From an uncultured Eubacterium sp. (lineage in GTDB: Bacteria; Bacillota; Clostridia; Oscillospirales; Acutalibacteraceae): DNA of 64,000 bases. Position 1 is the first letter of the stretch; every line of letters starts with the position of its first letter. The notes below the pieces were generated by a model. The model was not told where the DNA came from and searched no databases. It was given only the letters and a program-made list of their open reading frames with translations. Where the stretch lies: assembly GCF_934525195.1 (NCBI RefSeq), contig NZ_CAKSZA010000005.1:62001-126000 (forward strand), in the 5' to 3' direction. Below are positions 17,442-25,780 of this stretch, piece after piece. Made by a program: the position numbers and the translations under genes.

Positions 17442-19460
17442 ATGTGGTACGATAATGATTACAGACGAATATTTATGGATATGCATATCAACGACACAAA
17501 TCCTGAATATTTGTCCAAGCTTGATGTAAAAGATTTTGTAAAAACAATGAAAGAAGCCGAGGTCACAAGCGTTGTGGTTAAGGCGAAATCTCATGTGGGA
17601 TTGCACTATTGGCCGAGCAAATACGGCAAAATGCACGAAACACTCAAAAACAGAAATCTCGACTATGTGGGAGAAATGATTGACGAGTGCCATAAAAACA
17701 ATATGAATGTTATCCTGTATTTTTCGCAAGTTTACGATAACTACGCATATGCAAACCACAAAAACTGGAGAATCAGACACTTTACAGGCGTGGCTTCTCG
17801 CACAAAGTTGCCGGGCGCAAACACAAGATACGGCTTGGTTTGTCCGAACAATCCGGAATACAGAGAATACTGCCACAACATTTTAAGCGAACTTGCACAG
17901 ACTTATGATTTTGAGAGCATTTTCCTCGATATGCCGTTTTGGCCGAGAGAATGTTTTTGCAAGCATTGCCAAGAACGATTCTTGAAAGAAACGGGAATGG
18001 CTATTCCTGCCGTACATAACCCGAACAGCAAAATATGGATTGAATACCTCCACAGAAGACAGGCTTGGATAGACGAATTTATGCGTTCAAACACAAAAGC
18101 CATTAAGGATGTTAATCCGAACATCACCATTGAGCACAATATGGCGGCAATCGGACTTGACTGGATGCAGGGGAATACGGAAGCAAACTTCAGCGCCTCC
18201 GATTATGCAAGCGGTGACTACTACGGCGGTTATCTTGAGCAAACATTTATGTGCAAATATTATAACAATATGACGCTCAACAAGCCGTTTTGCTACATCA
18301 CCTCAAAATGCGACAACACTCTGTTTTATCACACGGTTTCAAGAAGTAATGAGGATTTGCTCATTCACAATCTTAACTCTTTGGTGCACGGCGGTGCGTT
18401 TGCTATATGCGATGCGATAAATCCGGACGGAACAATCACAAATTCGGTGTATCAAAACAATATCAAAAAAGTTTTTGAAACAACAAAAAGCGTTGAAAAA
18501 TATGTTTCGGGAAACATAAAAAGCGATGTTGCGATTTGGTACAACACCGCTTTGAAAACGAACAAAAACTATATTCAATCTCCTTTGAACATTGCAAAAA
18601 TTCTGCGAGAAAAGAACATTGCATTTGATGTTGTCGGCAGTAAAAATCTAAAGGATTTGACGGCAAAGGTTTTGGTTATGAACAGCGTACAGGAAATCTC
18701 CGATTACGAAATCGAACAGCTCAGAAGCTATCTTAAAAACGGCGGTTCGATATTCATCACAGGAAAACTTGCAAACGACAAAAAGCTGGAAAGTTTAGTC
18801 GGTGTCGACATTAAAGGCACAAGCAAATACAACTATTGTTACTTAAATCCTGCCGAAGAATACAAGCATCTTTTCAAGCATTTCGACAAATCAAGTCCGT
18901 ACCCGATTGAAAACAGCGCATTTGAAGCAAGGATTATCAACAAAACAAAAACAAAGGCTTTGGCAACTCTTTCTTATCCTTACACAATGCCGAACAGCCT
19001 GGACTTTTCTGCAATTCACTCAAACCCGCCGGGAATTCACACAACTCTTCCTGCGGTGACTCAAACGGAGTACGGAGACGGAAAAATCATTTGGATTGCA
19101 TCTACTCCGGAGCTGACCCTTGCACATGATTGCAGACAATGTTTGGCAGATATAATCAAATATTTGATGGGCGACAAAGTTCCTGAATTTACTTCAAACG
19201 CACCCGATTTTGTGGAGCTTTTGAAATGGGAAAAAGACGACAAAACTTATGTCAGCTTGGTAAATCAGCAGACTGTAACGCCTGTATATCCGATTTGCGA
19301 CATTGAGTTCACCATACCGGGAGAATTCAGTTGTGTTCGCCTTGTTTCAGATGATTCCTATCATTTTGACACAGAGATAAAAGACGGAAAAACAACTGTA
19401 AAAATTGCAAAGACAGAGATTTTCCATATTTTCGAGTTCAGCAACAAGGACTGTCGATAA
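17442..19460 (+). CDS. GHL6-type glycoside hydrolase, possible GH151 alpha-L-fucosidase
   Basis: 672 residues without signal peptide. The N-terminal 340 residues form a TIM-barrel of the hypothetical glycosyl hydrolase 6 (GHL6) type: LVCPNNPEYREYC, SIFLDMPFWPRECFCKHCQ and NITIEHNM. After it comes a beta-galactosidase-trimerisation-like domain (IAKILREKNIAFDVV, LRSYLKNGGSIFITG). GH151 fucosidases have this architecture and size (family knowledge), so fucose release is the best guess. The final codons GAC-TGT-CGA-TAA lie in the terminal repeat of the MITE at 19449, so the native C-terminus has been replaced. Confidence 0.7.
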   Translation: MWYDNDYRRIFMDMHINDTNPEYLSKLDVKDFVKTMKEAEVTSVVVKAKSHVGLHYWPSKYGKMHETLKNRNLDYVGEMIDECHKNNMNVILYFSQVYDNYAYANHKNWRIRHFTGVASRTKLPGANTRYGLVCPNNPEYREYCHNILSELAQTYDFESIFLDMPFWPRECFCKHCQERFLKETGMAIPAVHNPNSKIWIEYLHRRQAWIDEFMRSNTKAIKDVNPNITIEHNMAAIGLDWMQGNTEANFSASDYASGDYYGGYLEQTFMCKYYNNMTLNKPFCYITSKCDNTLFYHTVSRSNEDLLIHNLNSLVHGGAFAICDAINPDGTITNSVYQNNIKKVFETTKSVEKYVSGNIKSDVAIWYNTALKTNKNYIQSPLNIAKILREKNIAFDVVGSKNLKDLTAKVLVMNSVQEISDYEIEQLRSYLKNGGSIFITGKLANDKKLESLVGVDIKGTSKYNYCYLNPAEEYKHLFKHFDKSSPYPIENSAFEARIINKTKTKALATLSYPYTMPNSLDFSAIHSNPPGIHTTLPAVTQTEYGDGKIIWIASTPELTLAHDCRQCLADIIKYLMGDKVPEFTSNAPDFVELLKWEKDDKTYVSLVNQQTVTPVYPICDIEFTIPGEFSCVRLVSDDSYHFDTEIKDGKTTVKIAKTEIFHIFEFSNKDCR

Positions 19461-19677
19461 AGCTCCTGAAGCACGCCAAAATATAATCAACCGAATTATG
19501 CCTCCCATTTTTTAAAAGGGGAGGTGGCAACACGAAGTGTTGACGGTGGGGTTTTAAAAATGCTGTAAGTATCGAACTTACAGCATTTTTGGCGTTTTCC
19601 GTTTTTTGCTCGGGGGCGGTACAATCGTACAGCTCCCACTCGCAAGAAAACGAAATTCAGAAACTTTCTCAACAGTC
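19449..19677 (+). mobile_element. MITE-like element, copy 1
   Basis: 229 bp bounded by imperfect inverted repeats GACTGTCGATAAAG and CTTTCTCAACAGTC (12 of 14 bases complementary). Inside are nested palindromes: CCTCCC...GGGAGG, CAACACGAAGTGTTG and a TGCTGTAAG/CTTACAGCA hairpin. Copy 2 at 27304-27530 is about 85% alike in the opposite orientation. No coding capacity, so it would depend on a transposase elsewhere. Confidence 0.8.
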
Positions 19678-19693
19678 TACATATTACTTATAT

Positions 19694-20350
19694 TTATTTC
19701 AAGAGTGGGATAATATTTTCGGATACAATCTCAAAGCCTTGAGCGTTCAGGTGCAGACCGTCATAGCAATACGCTTTTGCAAGTCTGCCCTTTTCGTCGG
19801 ACAGCACTTTTGTAAGGTCGAGCCATTGCACCTTGCTTTCAAGAGCGATTTTGTGCAGTTCTTCGTTGATTGCCAAAATCTTTTTGTTACTGCGTTTGCC
19901 GACCATCTGCCTTGCAATGACTGACAAATGCGAATTTACGGGATAAATCGCCTGCAACACAATGTTTGTATTCGGGCAGAGTTTCTGCGTTCTTTGCAAA
20001 ATTTCTTGAATATTTCTCAAGATGTACTCGGTCGGAACTCTTATGCCGATGTCGTTTGTTCCGATTAAAATCACAAGATTTTTCGGGTTTATGTTCAAGG
20101 CGTTACATTCGAGCCTTTCCAACAATCTGTCGCTTGTGTCACCGCTGATTCCACGGTTGTAAACCGCCTGTCCTGTGGTTTGCGAAAAGGCATAAAACAG
20201 CTCGTAACTGTTAAATATTTCAGTGATTGAGTCGCCGAACAGCACCGTTTGCCCGTGCTGTGCGTACTTCTCATTCAAAAATCTAAAGTTCTCTTTTTTC
20301 GTCTGCTTTACATGGTCGTAAGCCGTTTTTTTCTGAAAATTCTTGTTCAT
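19694..20350 (-). CDS. SGNH/GDSL-family hydrolase
   Basis: 218 residues from the ATG at 20348-20350 (GGAG just upstream; a TTG four codons earlier overlaps that site). All SGNH blocks are visible: VLFGDSITE (nucleophile Ser41), GISGDTSDR (Gly), LIGTNDIG (Asn) and DGLHLNAQG (Asp and His). No signal peptide. Family members deacetylate sugars or hydrolyse esters; within a glycosidase cluster an O-acetyl-sugar esterase is likely (inference). Lies 20 bp downstream of the activase gene and probably ends that operon. Confidence 0.85.
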   Translation of the reverse strand: MNKNFQKKTAYDHVKQTKKENFRFLNEKYAQHGQTVLFGDSITEIFNSYELFYAFSQTTGQAVYNRGISGDTSDRLLERLECNALNINPKNLVILIGTNDIGIRVPTEYILRNIQEILQRTQKLCPNTNIVLQAIYPVNSHLSVIARQMVGKRSNKKILAINEELHKIALESKVQWLDLTKVLSDEKGRLAKAYCYDGLHLNAQGFEIVSENIIPLLK

Positions 20351-20370
20351 TTGCTTCTCCAAAATAAGAT

Positions 20371-22002
20371 TTATCTGTCGCTGTCAACGGCAAACAATCC
20401 CGCACCGATTGCACCGCAAAATTCAGGCTTGTCGGATATGAAAATCTTTGTGTCCAACTGCTTTTCAAGTTCGGTTACAACACCCTTGTTGTTTGCAACA
20501 CCGCCTGTCATCATTACACCGTCTGCACCGACCGCCTTGCTTGCAAGAGCTTTCGTCTTTATCGCAACGCTTTTGTTCAAACCGTGAATAATATCGGCTA
20601 TCTTTTTATTATCGGAAATCAGCGAAATTACTTCGCTTTCGGCAAACACTGTGCACATATTTGAAATTGAAATGTCCTCGCCGAATTTTAAGCCGTCATT
20701 CGCCATTTGCTCCATACTGATTTCAAGAGCCTTTGCCATATTTTCGAGAAAACGACCTGTGCCTGCTGCGCATTTATCATTCATAACAAACGAGGCAACA
20801 TTTCCGTTTTCATCAAGAGTGATAAACTTTGAATCCTGTCCGCCGATGTCAATAATATATCGTGCTTTGGGATACAAAAACCTCGCCCCTCTTGCGTGGC
20901 AAGTGATTTCCGTTACATCCTCGTTTGCAAAATCAATATTTTTTCTGCCATAGCCTGTTGCGGTTATGGCTTTTATTTCGTCAAGACCGATTTGTGCCTC
21001 GTCAAGTGCCTTTTGCGCACCTGCCCGGGCGTTAGCACCTGTTCTGACCATAACAGCCTTGACAATATTCTTGTTTTCGTCAAAAATGACAAGCTCCGTT
21101 GAGGTTGAACCGCTGTCAATTCCTGCGTAATATTTTCCGTTTTCGTTCATTTTTATCTTTGAATTATTCTCCGTGTTCAAGGTTTCGCAAAAAGCCTCCA
21201 GCCTTGTTGAAAGCTGACCTAATTGCTGTGTGGTGTAGTCCGTTTCGATTTTTAAAATCGGCGTCTTTCTGTCTGCAAGTTTTGTGTATTCAAAGCAATA
21301 ATAATCGCAAAACTTGATTGTGTGGTATACGATTCCTGCCAAATTTTCGTTGTTTAGCAGTTGCTTTCTTGATGTCGTGTCGCTCATTCGCATACAAGGC
21401 GTTTGTGCCATCAACGCTCTTGCGTATTTTTCCATCAGTTCGTCAAGACTGTCGTTTTCGCTCATATTTTCGTTTGAAACACAGCGATTGTTTGAACAAG
21501 TCATATTGATTACAGGCGTTTGGAACGACTCTCTGATTACATTCATCAGGCTTCCGTTTGCATTTGCACCAAGCACTAAAATGAATTTGCTGTTTGGGAA
21601 CGCAATCGGCTTGTCGCTGAAATTTTGCAAAAATTCTTTTGCGTCAAACACTTTGCCTGTCTGTGCTTCAAGGTCTTTTATAAGAAAAAGCAAATCATTT
21701 TTTAACCGTTTTACGGCACAAGCACCGTTGTCAATCGGCAGGTCAAGAATGGTTTTGTATTTAATTTTTCTTTCTGCCACATCAAACAACCGTCTTGTGC
21801 TGTCACAGCAGTTCATAAATACAAGTTTGTCATAGTCGCCCCGATGTATTTCCTCGCAAATCGCCTTGATGTGTGAGCAAACATTTGAGTGCATAGCCTG
21901 TGAAGAATAGTCAAAATGCTCCGTTTCGTTATTGATTAAACGATAATCGTCAAAGCCTGCCAAAATCTCCACCGGTGTGTATTTGCAGTTATATCCAATC
22001 AT
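20371..22002 (-). CDS. Fusion of 2-hydroxyacyl-CoA dehydratase-type domain and BcrA/BadF-type activase (YjiL-like)
   Basis: 543 residues. The first ~275 resemble the HGD-D subunit domain (VFMNCCDSTRR, VINMTCSNNRC, CDYYCFEYTKL). From about 285 comes a complete ASKHA-type ATPase/activase: YYAGIDSGSTSTELVIF, DIGGQDSKF, NDKCAAGTGRFLE (Fe-S ligand Cys), NMCTVFAESEVISL (second Cys) and MMTGGVANN. Activases inject one high-energy electron into a dehydratase using ATP. The upstream gene (ATGA overlap) encodes a second HGD-D protein, probably the partner. Substrate unknown; its place among glycosidases is unexplained. Confidence 0.8.
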   Translation of the reverse strand: MIGYNCKYTPVEILAGFDDYRLINNETEHFDYSSQAMHSNVCSHIKAICEEIHRGDYDKLVFMNCCDSTRRLFDVAERKIKYKTILDLPIDNGACAVKRLKNDLLFLIKDLEAQTGKVFDAKEFLQNFSDKPIAFPNSKFILVLGANANGSLMNVIRESFQTPVINMTCSNNRCVSNENMSENDSLDELMEKYARALMAQTPCMRMSDTTSRKQLLNNENLAGIVYHTIKFCDYYCFEYTKLADRKTPILKIETDYTTQQLGQLSTRLEAFCETLNTENNSKIKMNENGKYYAGIDSGSTSTELVIFDENKNIVKAVMVRTGANARAGAQKALDEAQIGLDEIKAITATGYGRKNIDFANEDVTEITCHARGARFLYPKARYIIDIGGQDSKFITLDENGNVASFVMNDKCAAGTGRFLENMAKALEISMEQMANDGLKFGEDISISNMCTVFAESEVISLISDNKKIADIIHGLNKSVAIKTKALASKAVGADGVMMTGGVANNKGVVTELEKQLDTKIFISDKPEFCGAIGAGLFAVDSDR

Positions 22003-23270
22003 TTTCTATTCTCCAACAGTTCTAAAAATGCTTCTGTTCTCGTCACGGTTTGACCGTCGTTGACATTGTTCCAATTACAGCCGTCACCGTCAAGAATAAG
22101 CGTTGGGAAGTCGTTTGCCTCAAAGATCGATTTTGCAATGTTTGAAAGTCCTGCCGTTTGCTTGCAACCCCAATGGCAGTACCAAACTATGCCGTCTGCA
22201 TTGAGCTTTTTGGCAAGTTCAAGCGTTGCGTTTATTCTGTTCGTGCCGTTTCCGTTGACGGTATTTCTGACAAGTCGGTCTGCCATAAATCTGTACGGGT
22301 CGGTTTCTTCAAGGTCACAATACATAGCGTCCATAACCATATCACAAGCGACAATCTCGCAACGGTCGGTGAAGTTAATCAAATCACGCAAAGCGTCCTG
22401 CCAATAAGGCAAGGTGTGCACCCAAAGAAGCCTTACGCCCTTTTTGCCCTCGGGAACAGCGGCAAGCTCGTTTTTCAAATCATTGCTGTATTTCAATGCG
22501 TTGTCCGTGCCGAGCATAACATGTGTTGCAAAAACCGACAGCATTTGAGAAGTCATTTCGTCCGACAACGAACGATTTGCACGAAGTGCCAAAATATCAT
22601 TAAAATTCTTTAGCGTCTGCTTTGATTTTTCAACCGTTTCAATCAGCTTTGCCTCATCAAAGGTATAGCCCTGCTTTTCAATAAAGGTCACCATATCTCT
22701 GATTTGCTGTGCAACATAATCCACCGCACCGCTTGAATAATTGTACGGCACATCAATTATATATTGAGGCACATTGTAGTATTCCGCTGCCCGCCTGAAC
22801 GACAAGTGATTTGCATCACAGGCAAGGGTTGTGTTGATGATAAAATTAGGCTTTGGCAAAACGCCCGTTTCCACCATTCCGATGAAAGCCTTGTGATAAG
22901 AGCACATGGTTTGCGAAACAAAGTTTTGCTCCGCCGTGTCGATGAATATCTGCTCCGACCTTGCGGCAGCCAAATAGCAAGCGAGAGCCTCCGGAAACAG
23001 CGTGCTGATGCCCATTGAATGCAAAATTTCGCACGGCAGATACAGACTTACGATTGCAGAATTTTTGCCTGTTTTCAACGGTGTAATTGCAGAATCGGCA
23101 GCCGCCCATTGCATAAATTGGCGTGACGGCAAGAGCTTTTTTGTCGGGAAATATTTGCACATAAGACCTGCCGTACTAAATGCAAAGCACAGCTTTTTTC
23201 TTGCTGACAAAGGATTTGTCGGTGCGGTTTTATATATATGATTACCAAATAATTCTATCAAATTGTTCAT
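21999..23270 (-). CDS. 2-hydroxyacyl-CoA dehydratase D-component family protein (YjiM-like)
   Basis: 423 residues of the HGD-D family: YLPCEILHSMGI, NTTLACDANHLSFR, CHWGCKQTAGLS and LILDGDGCNW carry the cysteines expected to hold a 4Fe-4S cluster. Pairs of one such protein and an activase resemble YjiM/YjiL of E. coli, whose reaction is unsettled. AAGGAA lies 12 nt before the ATG, a long spacing. First gene of a three-gene minus-strand operon (this, activase fusion, SGNH hydrolase), transcribed divergently from the GH35 gene. Confidence 0.75.
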   Translation of the reverse strand: MNNLIELFGNHIYKTAPTNPLSARKKLCFAFSTAGLMCKYFPTKKLLPSRQFMQWAAADSAITPLKTGKNSAIVSLYLPCEILHSMGISTLFPEALACYLAAARSEQIFIDTAEQNFVSQTMCSYHKAFIGMVETGVLPKPNFIINTTLACDANHLSFRRAAEYYNVPQYIIDVPYNYSSGAVDYVAQQIRDMVTFIEKQGYTFDEAKLIETVEKSKQTLKNFNDILALRANRSLSDEMTSQMLSVFATHVMLGTDNALKYSNDLKNELAAVPEGKKGVRLLWVHTLPYWQDALRDLINFTDRCEIVACDMVMDAMYCDLEETDPYRFMADRLVRNTVNGNGTNRINATLELAKKLNADGIVWYCHWGCKQTAGLSNIAKSIFEANDFPTLILDGDGCNWNNVNDGQTVTRTEAFLELLENRK

Positions 23271-23304
23271 TGGGTTATGCTATTCCTTGTGTTATTTAAT
23301 TTTG

Positions 23305-23333
23305 ATTATAGCACAGCGATATATGAAAAGCAA
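23305..23333 (-). promoter_or_regulatory. Promoter of the YjiM/YjiL-like operon
   Basis: Minus-strand TTGCTT (23328-23333), 17-bp spacer, TATAAT (23305-23310). Confidence 0.65.
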
Positions 23334-23353
23334 AACGATAATATATAATTCGG

Positions 23354-23382
23354 TTTACAAAAAATTACCGTAATGATATAAT
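23354..23382 (+). promoter_or_regulatory. Promoter of the GH35 gene
   Basis: TTTACA (23354-23359), 17-bp spacer, TATAAT (23377-23382), divergent from and only 20 bp away from the YjiM-like promoter, so the two could share a regulator. Confidence 0.7.
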
Positions 23383-23434
23383 AACCGTACGCAATAGAAT
23401 GCAAAAGCGATATTGCAAAAAAGGGGAATTTTTT

Positions 23435-25513
23435 ATGAAAATCGAAATTAAAGCAAGTCCTAAAGAAGTTAAAAACGGACACTTTGATTATTCAAATATG
23501 GAAAGTGAATACGGTTGCAACACGCTGTATTTCACAAAAAACGGCAAGCCTTATTCAATCATTGCAGGTGAAATGCACTTTGCAAGAGTGCCGAAAGAGC
23601 GTTGGAAAGAAACACTTTTGAAAATGCGTGAATGCGGCATAAACACCGTATCCACCTATGTGTTTTGGAATTACCACGAGGAAATCAAAGGACAGTTTGA
23701 TTTTAGCGGAAACAAGGACATTGCAGGTTTTTTGCAACTGTGCAAGGAAATTGATATGCCTTGCATTTTGCGTATCGGCCCTTGGTGTCACGCCGAGGTT
23801 GTGTACGGTGACTTCCCAAAACGCATAAACAAAATGATACGAAAAAGAACTGACGCACCCGAATATCTTGCAGAAGTTAAAGAATACTGGCAAGGATTAT
23901 ACAAAGAGGTTGCGCCGTATCTTGATGGAAAAACCGTTATCGGTATTCAGATTGACAACGAATACACAGGACCTATCAAGCACCTTTTGACCTTGAGAAA
24001 ATTGGCGGAAGAAATCGGATACAAAGCGCCGTTTTTCACAATGACCGCTTGGCCGTTAAGCAAACCCGACAATCGCCTTTTGCCGTTGGCAGGAGGTTAT
24101 CCCGACGGCCCTTGGAACGGCGGTAAAAAAGAACTCAATCCAAACAATCGTTTTGCCATCACTCCTGCAAGAACAGAGGACGAAATCGGCGGAGATTTAT
24201 TCAAAAGCCAAAAAGCCGAAAGCGGTGTGTTTGACTACATTCCTTACGGCACTTGCGAAACAGGACCGGGCAATCAGGTAACACAGCACCGCAGACCGTT
24301 CATCAGCGAAAAAGACGGCTACGGCGTCAGCTTTGCAAAGTTTGCAAGCGGTATGAATTGGATCGGTTACTATATGTTCTGTGGCGGTGCAAATCCCAAT
24401 GACCGTCTGTTGCAGGAAAGCAAGTTGACAGGATATCCAAACGACTATCCGATTATTGATTACGACTTCCAAGCACCTATCAGCAGATACGGCGCTTGCC
24501 GTGCGCACGGCAACAGACTTCGTCTTATGCACCTTTTCATCAGCGATTTTGACACAGAAATATCCACAAAACAGGCATATTTTCCAAAATGGAACAGCAC
24601 AGACCCAATGGACATTTCGTTCTTGAAATGTTCCGTAAGAGCCGACAATGACGGAAGCGGTTACTTCTTTGCAGGTGCGTATGAAAAAGGCTTAAAATAC
24701 AATGATTTCAAAGATGTTCAAGTTGATTTTTCTATACAGGGCAAAACGATAAACTTGCCGAGTATTGATGTAAAAGCCGGTGCAATGTTCTTTTATCCTT
24801 TTAATATTCAAATAGACTCGGTGCAGTTTGATTACATTCTTGCACAGCCTGTTGCCAAAACGCAAAAGGACGGCAAAACGGTTTGCTATTTTACCGAGTG
24901 TGAAGGTGTCACGCCAAAATGCTCAATCAACGGCAAGGTGCAGGCGCTGGCTCTTGATGAAGAAAACATAATAGACGATGTGACGATTTATATTATCTCT
25001 TATGAAAAGGCAAAGCGTTTTCACTTCATTGACGGCAAGCCTTATTTCCTTGACGGCACAGTATATTGCGACAGCGGAAAAATCCTTTGCGAGCAGGTGT
25101 CGGATATTGATTTGAAAGACCAAATCACCTTGACTCAAACAAGCAAAAGAAAACTGCCGTATAATCACTATCTGCTTTCAACAGGCAAGCGTTGCTATTA
25201 TGAATTAAAACTGCCTGAAAACATATTGAAAGAGCACAAGGATGTTGTGCTTGAATTTGATTTTGACGGTTTGAATTTGCAGGTATTTAGTGGAAATCAA
25301 ATAATAAACGATTATTTCAACATAGACCGAAAATTCATTATGAATCTCCGTGATTACAAGGAATATATCGAAAAAGATTCCACGCTGATTATTCGCACAG
25401 CACCAAAAACAAAATTCGGCGTGTCAAATGTGTATAACGAAATTGAAATTCCGCTTCATTCCAACGCACTCTCCATTAAAAGTGCAAAGGTGATAAAAAC
25501 AGAAGAAGTATAA
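23435..25513 (+). CDS. GH35 beta-galactosidase
   Basis: 692 residues from the ATG at 23435 (AAGGGG upstream). The N-terminal barrel is typical GH35: IAGEMHFARVPKERWKETLL, YVFWNYHEE, LRIGPWCHAEV and the acid/base motif IGIQIDNEY. A later FISEKDGYG/YMFCGGANP region corresponds to the usual GGTNFG-type active-site strand. No signal peptide is seen, so it probably works on imported oligosaccharides. GH35 enzymes remove beta-linked galactose. With GH20 and the GHL6 enzyme nearby this suggests mucin or milk-type glycan breakdown. No transporter gene is nearby. Confidence 0.9.
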   Translation: MKIEIKASPKEVKNGHFDYSNMESEYGCNTLYFTKNGKPYSIIAGEMHFARVPKERWKETLLKMRECGINTVSTYVFWNYHEEIKGQFDFSGNKDIAGFLQLCKEIDMPCILRIGPWCHAEVVYGDFPKRINKMIRKRTDAPEYLAEVKEYWQGLYKEVAPYLDGKTVIGIQIDNEYTGPIKHLLTLRKLAEEIGYKAPFFTMTAWPLSKPDNRLLPLAGGYPDGPWNGGKKELNPNNRFAITPARTEDEIGGDLFKSQKAESGVFDYIPYGTCETGPGNQVTQHRRPFISEKDGYGVSFAKFASGMNWIGYYMFCGGANPNDRLLQESKLTGYPNDYPIIDYDFQAPISRYGACRAHGNRLRLMHLFISDFDTEISTKQAYFPKWNSTDPMDISFLKCSVRADNDGSGYFFAGAYEKGLKYNDFKDVQVDFSIQGKTINLPSIDVKAGAMFFYPFNIQIDSVQFDYILAQPVAKTQKDGKTVCYFTECEGVTPKCSINGKVQALALDEENIIDDVTIYIISYEKAKRFHFIDGKPYFLDGTVYCDSGKILCEQVSDIDLKDQITLTQTSKRKLPYNHYLLSTGKRCYYELKLPENILKEHKDVVLEFDFDGLNLQVFSGNQIINDYFNIDRKFIMNLRDYKEYIEKDSTLIIRTAPKTKFGVSNVYNEIEIPLHSNALSIKSAKVIKTEEV

Positions 25514-25646
25514 ACAGTGTAAAATTGAAGTTTCGCTGTTTTGCTTTCTTACCATACAGAATAATTTAACATAGTATAAGTTGCCGACCAATGCAGTTAA
25601 ACTTAATAAAAGGTCACTGATCTAACAAGTTTATATGGCGAAAAGT

Positions 25647-25688
25647 ACGCCCCCTAAATGCTATAATGATTTATAGTTAAGGGGGCGT
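25647..25688 (+). promoter_or_regulatory. Nested inverted repeat over promoter and ribosome binding site
   Basis: Outer arms ACGCCCCCT (25647) and AGGGGGCGT (25680-25688) enclose an inner CTATAA/TTATAG pair containing a TATAAT box. The right arm is also the ribosome binding site of the truncated XRE frame at 25693. Probable autoregulatory operator. Confidence 0.55.
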
Positions 25689-25692
25689 ATTT

Positions 25693-25749
25693 ATGTTTTC
25701 GGATAGTTTATTATATTTAAGAAACATTAAAGGCTTATCGCAACAATGA
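25693..25749 (+). pseudogene. Truncated XRE regulator start
   Basis: Eighteen codons MFSDSLLYLRNIKGLSQQ then TGA: the opening helix of a Cro/CI-type regulator, cut where the conserved ELA helix should follow. It has a good ribosome binding site (AAGGGGG). A MITE-like terminus lies 18 bp further on, so the rest of the gene was probably lost by rearrangement. Confidence 0.55.
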
Positions 25750-25766
25750 AACCCGATGTCCAATCG

Positions 25767-25780
25767 CTTTTTCAACAGTC
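25767..25780 (-). repeat. Solo MITE terminal repeat at the end of the GH20 gene
   Basis: CTTTTTCAACAGTC differs by one base from the right terminus of the MITE copies. On the minus strand it reads GACTGTTGA, supplying the last two codons and stop of the GH20 gene. No matching left terminus was found nearby. Confidence 0.6.
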
